This document shows positions 62,158 through 64,000 of a stretch of DNA of 64,000 nucleotides, piece after piece. The stretch covers positions 47,547,534 through 47,611,533 of the forward strand of contig NC_041009.1 of the NCBI RefSeq assembly GCF_004193775.1, written 5' to 3'. Source of the stretch: Glycine soja. Taxonomy: Eukaryota; Streptophyta; Magnoliopsida; Fabales; Fabaceae. The first letter of the stretch is position 1. Each line of letters begins with the position of its first letter. A model generated the notes under the pieces. The model was not told the DNA's origin and did no database searches. It saw only the letters and a list, made by a program, of their open reading frames with translations. The position numbers and the translations under genes were made by a program.

Positions 62158-63943
62158 TTTCCTTCACAGGTCAACGTATTGTGTCTGAAATTTATATATT
62201 TTGTAATGGCCCAATCAAGTATAACATAGCAGAGAATTGTTGTATCTTAGTATTATTCTCTCTCCCCTCCCATTCTATTACAAGTTCCTTGGGGGTGGGG
62301 GATGTGGCAGTTAATGTATACAGCTTGGCTTTATATGTTACTCCATTATGTATTATATGTAGGTTTTATCATTTTTTTTTTTGTCTGATTTTCAAGATTG
62401 TTTCCGTGACTAGTCTAATAAAAACATTGTATGGATAGTTTTCCTTGTGAATAAAGAGTCCAATAGTTTTAATTTTCCTCAGGCATGGCACACTTGTTTA
62501 CCGTGAAATGCTTTTCTTTGTACGTTATACATGGAGGGCATTTTCTTTGTAAAAATATATCGCGTAGGTCTCGAGAATGACTGTTTTCAAGTTAAATATG
62601 AAGTTTTGCAAATTTAATTTTGCAGTAAAGTGATGTTCGGCTATTTAGTAGAAACGTTATCTAATACCAAAGTTATCCAAAATTGTTTTAGCTCAAATAA
62701 TTTTTGATTCAGAAATAATTCCTTATAATTAAATGTGCCAATATTAACTTAAAACTAGGTTACTTTATCTGCCGACCTCGTTCTGTTGATCTGAAAGGAA
62801 ATGTTTACATCAAATGACGGTAAGAAAAAGCAGACATCTAATAAACCAGATAGGAAGTTAGCATGTATAAATAGTAACCCATCGAGTGTTTAGGTTTTTT
62901 TGAAACAAGTAACCTTTACAACAATAAAACCAAGAACCTCATTCCGTTGAAAGGCTATCACTTCCTTCTAATCTCCATTTAAAAGCTGAAGTAAAGTCAA
63001 ACCATTGAAAATTCCACTTACAAGTGTACCGAATCCACTATTTCATAAATTCGATTCTTATAAAGTAATTTCTTTTTCTCAAAAAATCGAGCATGTAATC
63101 TTCATTAATGAAAAAATTAATTAATATCTATAACTTATACAAGCGAGTTATAAGACAAACTTTACTTGCTTAAAAAAAAAACGACAAACTTTATTGTTTC
63201 TTGAGCAATGTTTTCCTCTCTTTCATGCTCTTCTTATATATGAAAAAAAAAATACTAATGGAGAACTCTAGTATAAGAGATAAAAGCTATGATTATAGGA
63301 TACATCTACACATGTAAGTCCCACAAGATTCACAAGTTTTTTTCTTTTCTTCTCTTATTGGATTCCTCCGTTAACTAGAAAGGAGTCCAACTCCTTATAT
63401 ATTGCTCAACGAAGTATCAAGTTCTTATGAATCTTTTCACATTTTATGTGTACTTAGAGATAAAAATAAGGCAAATCATAAAACAGGAACCTTGGCCAAA
63501 TTTACATGAGAATTGGGTTAGGTCAATTTTTTTTCAAAATAATAAATGAAGCTTGGGCTTTTATAAAAACTTATTTGATTAAAAAATGTTAGACTTTAGG
63601 TTCTTTAAAAGATAAGTCTTTTGGAATAATCTGACAAATTAATATAAGTAAATATAAATAATATTTTTTATTAAAATTATTATATTAAATTTGTGACCAA
63701 AATGGACAATGTCGACCTTAGTGTCTTTTTAATTCAACAGATACACACACGGAAACAGTCCGTGAGTTGCAACCCTAGCTTTTCCTTTTCCGTTCGTATC
63801 GATTGAAGGTAAGGAGGGTCTTGTCATCGTTATTTCAATTTTGTTGTTTTACGGATCTTCCAATCCAATGTCTGGGGAATCCGTAACCTAATGTGATTGA
63901 TTGTTTGTGTCTGGCTATTGTAATCAGAATTAGGATCCAATAG
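62158..63943. other. Kinase 3' UTR, spacer and leader of the next gene
   Basis: A 3' UTR of unknown length follows the kinase stop; the open frame 62022-62438 is not coding. From about 63740 the sequence becomes leader-like. A probable 5' UTR intron runs from a donor (GATTGAAG/GTAAGG, 63809) to an acceptor (TAATCAG, ending 63927), followed by 16 bases and the ATG at 63944. No other feature is seen. Confidence 0.5.
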
Positions 63944-64000
63944 ATGGCATTTTGGGGGACGCGGGTGATGGAGATTGTGAAGAAGCATGATTCTGGAGGA
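63944..64000 (+). CDS. Start of an unidentified small plant protein gene (runs off the window)
   Basis: Only 19 codons are inside the window: an ATG followed by MAFWGTRVMEIVKKHDSGG. The ATG sits just past a plausible 5' UTR intron acceptor (63927), which supports it as a true start. The opening looks like a conserved short plant protein I have seen without a known function, but I cannot name it. There is no signal peptide or membrane segment in the visible part. Confidence 0.55.
   Translation, partial: MAFWGTRVMEIVKKHDSGG

Overview
The window looks like a plant nuclear chromosome, very probably a legume and most likely soybean (Glycine) or a close relative. The coding DNA is broken into many short exons with GT-AG borders. 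The spacers are AT-rich (poly-A/T, TA, GA and CA microsatellites) and hold small plant-type mobile elements. The proteins agree closely with what I remember of soybean INT1, callose synthase 3 and LIN-like sequences. That species call rests on memory, not on a search.

Layout. 1-6400 is gene-poor: a Mutator-like miniature element with 9-bp target duplications (1732-2173), a decayed intron-containing copy of an RGG-type RNA-binding protein gene (3670-3972) and a second Mutator-like miniature element (5812-6286). 6485-8645 (+) is a four-exon inositol transporter of the INT1 type. 11210-13693 (+) is a five-exon NPF7.3-like nitrate/peptide-family transporter. 14288-21045 (-) is a LIN/CERBERUS-like U-box E3 ligase whose last exon meets an early in-frame TGA. 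24120-47309 (-) is a callose synthase gene of 42 coding exons and 1958 codons; its introns hold a LINE 3' end, an Au-type SINE, a miniature inverted-repeat element and several pieces of an interspersed repeat. 47.4-55.7 kb is an AT-rich spacer with more repeats. 55748-62157 (+) is a 16-exon casein-kinase-1-like protein kinase of the MUT9-like/photoregulatory class. At 63944 another + strand gene begins and runs off the end.

The genes are ordinary single plant genes and not an operon. INT1 (vacuolar inositol export), NPF7.3-like (root-to-shoot ion loading), LIN-like (ubiquitination; relatives act in nodulation), callose synthase (plasmodesmal and wall callose) and the MLK kinase (chromatin and light signalling) share no evident pathway. 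I found no undescribed gene system. The best second-look items are the premature stop in the LIN-like gene, a GC-AG intron in the callose synthase gene, a relic copy of exon-8 sequence inside its intron 7, and clean insertion footprints of LINE, SINE and Mutator-like elements.

Exon borders were placed by hand from reading-frame continuity, family conservation and splice dinucleotides. For each complete gene the exon lengths sum to a multiple of three.
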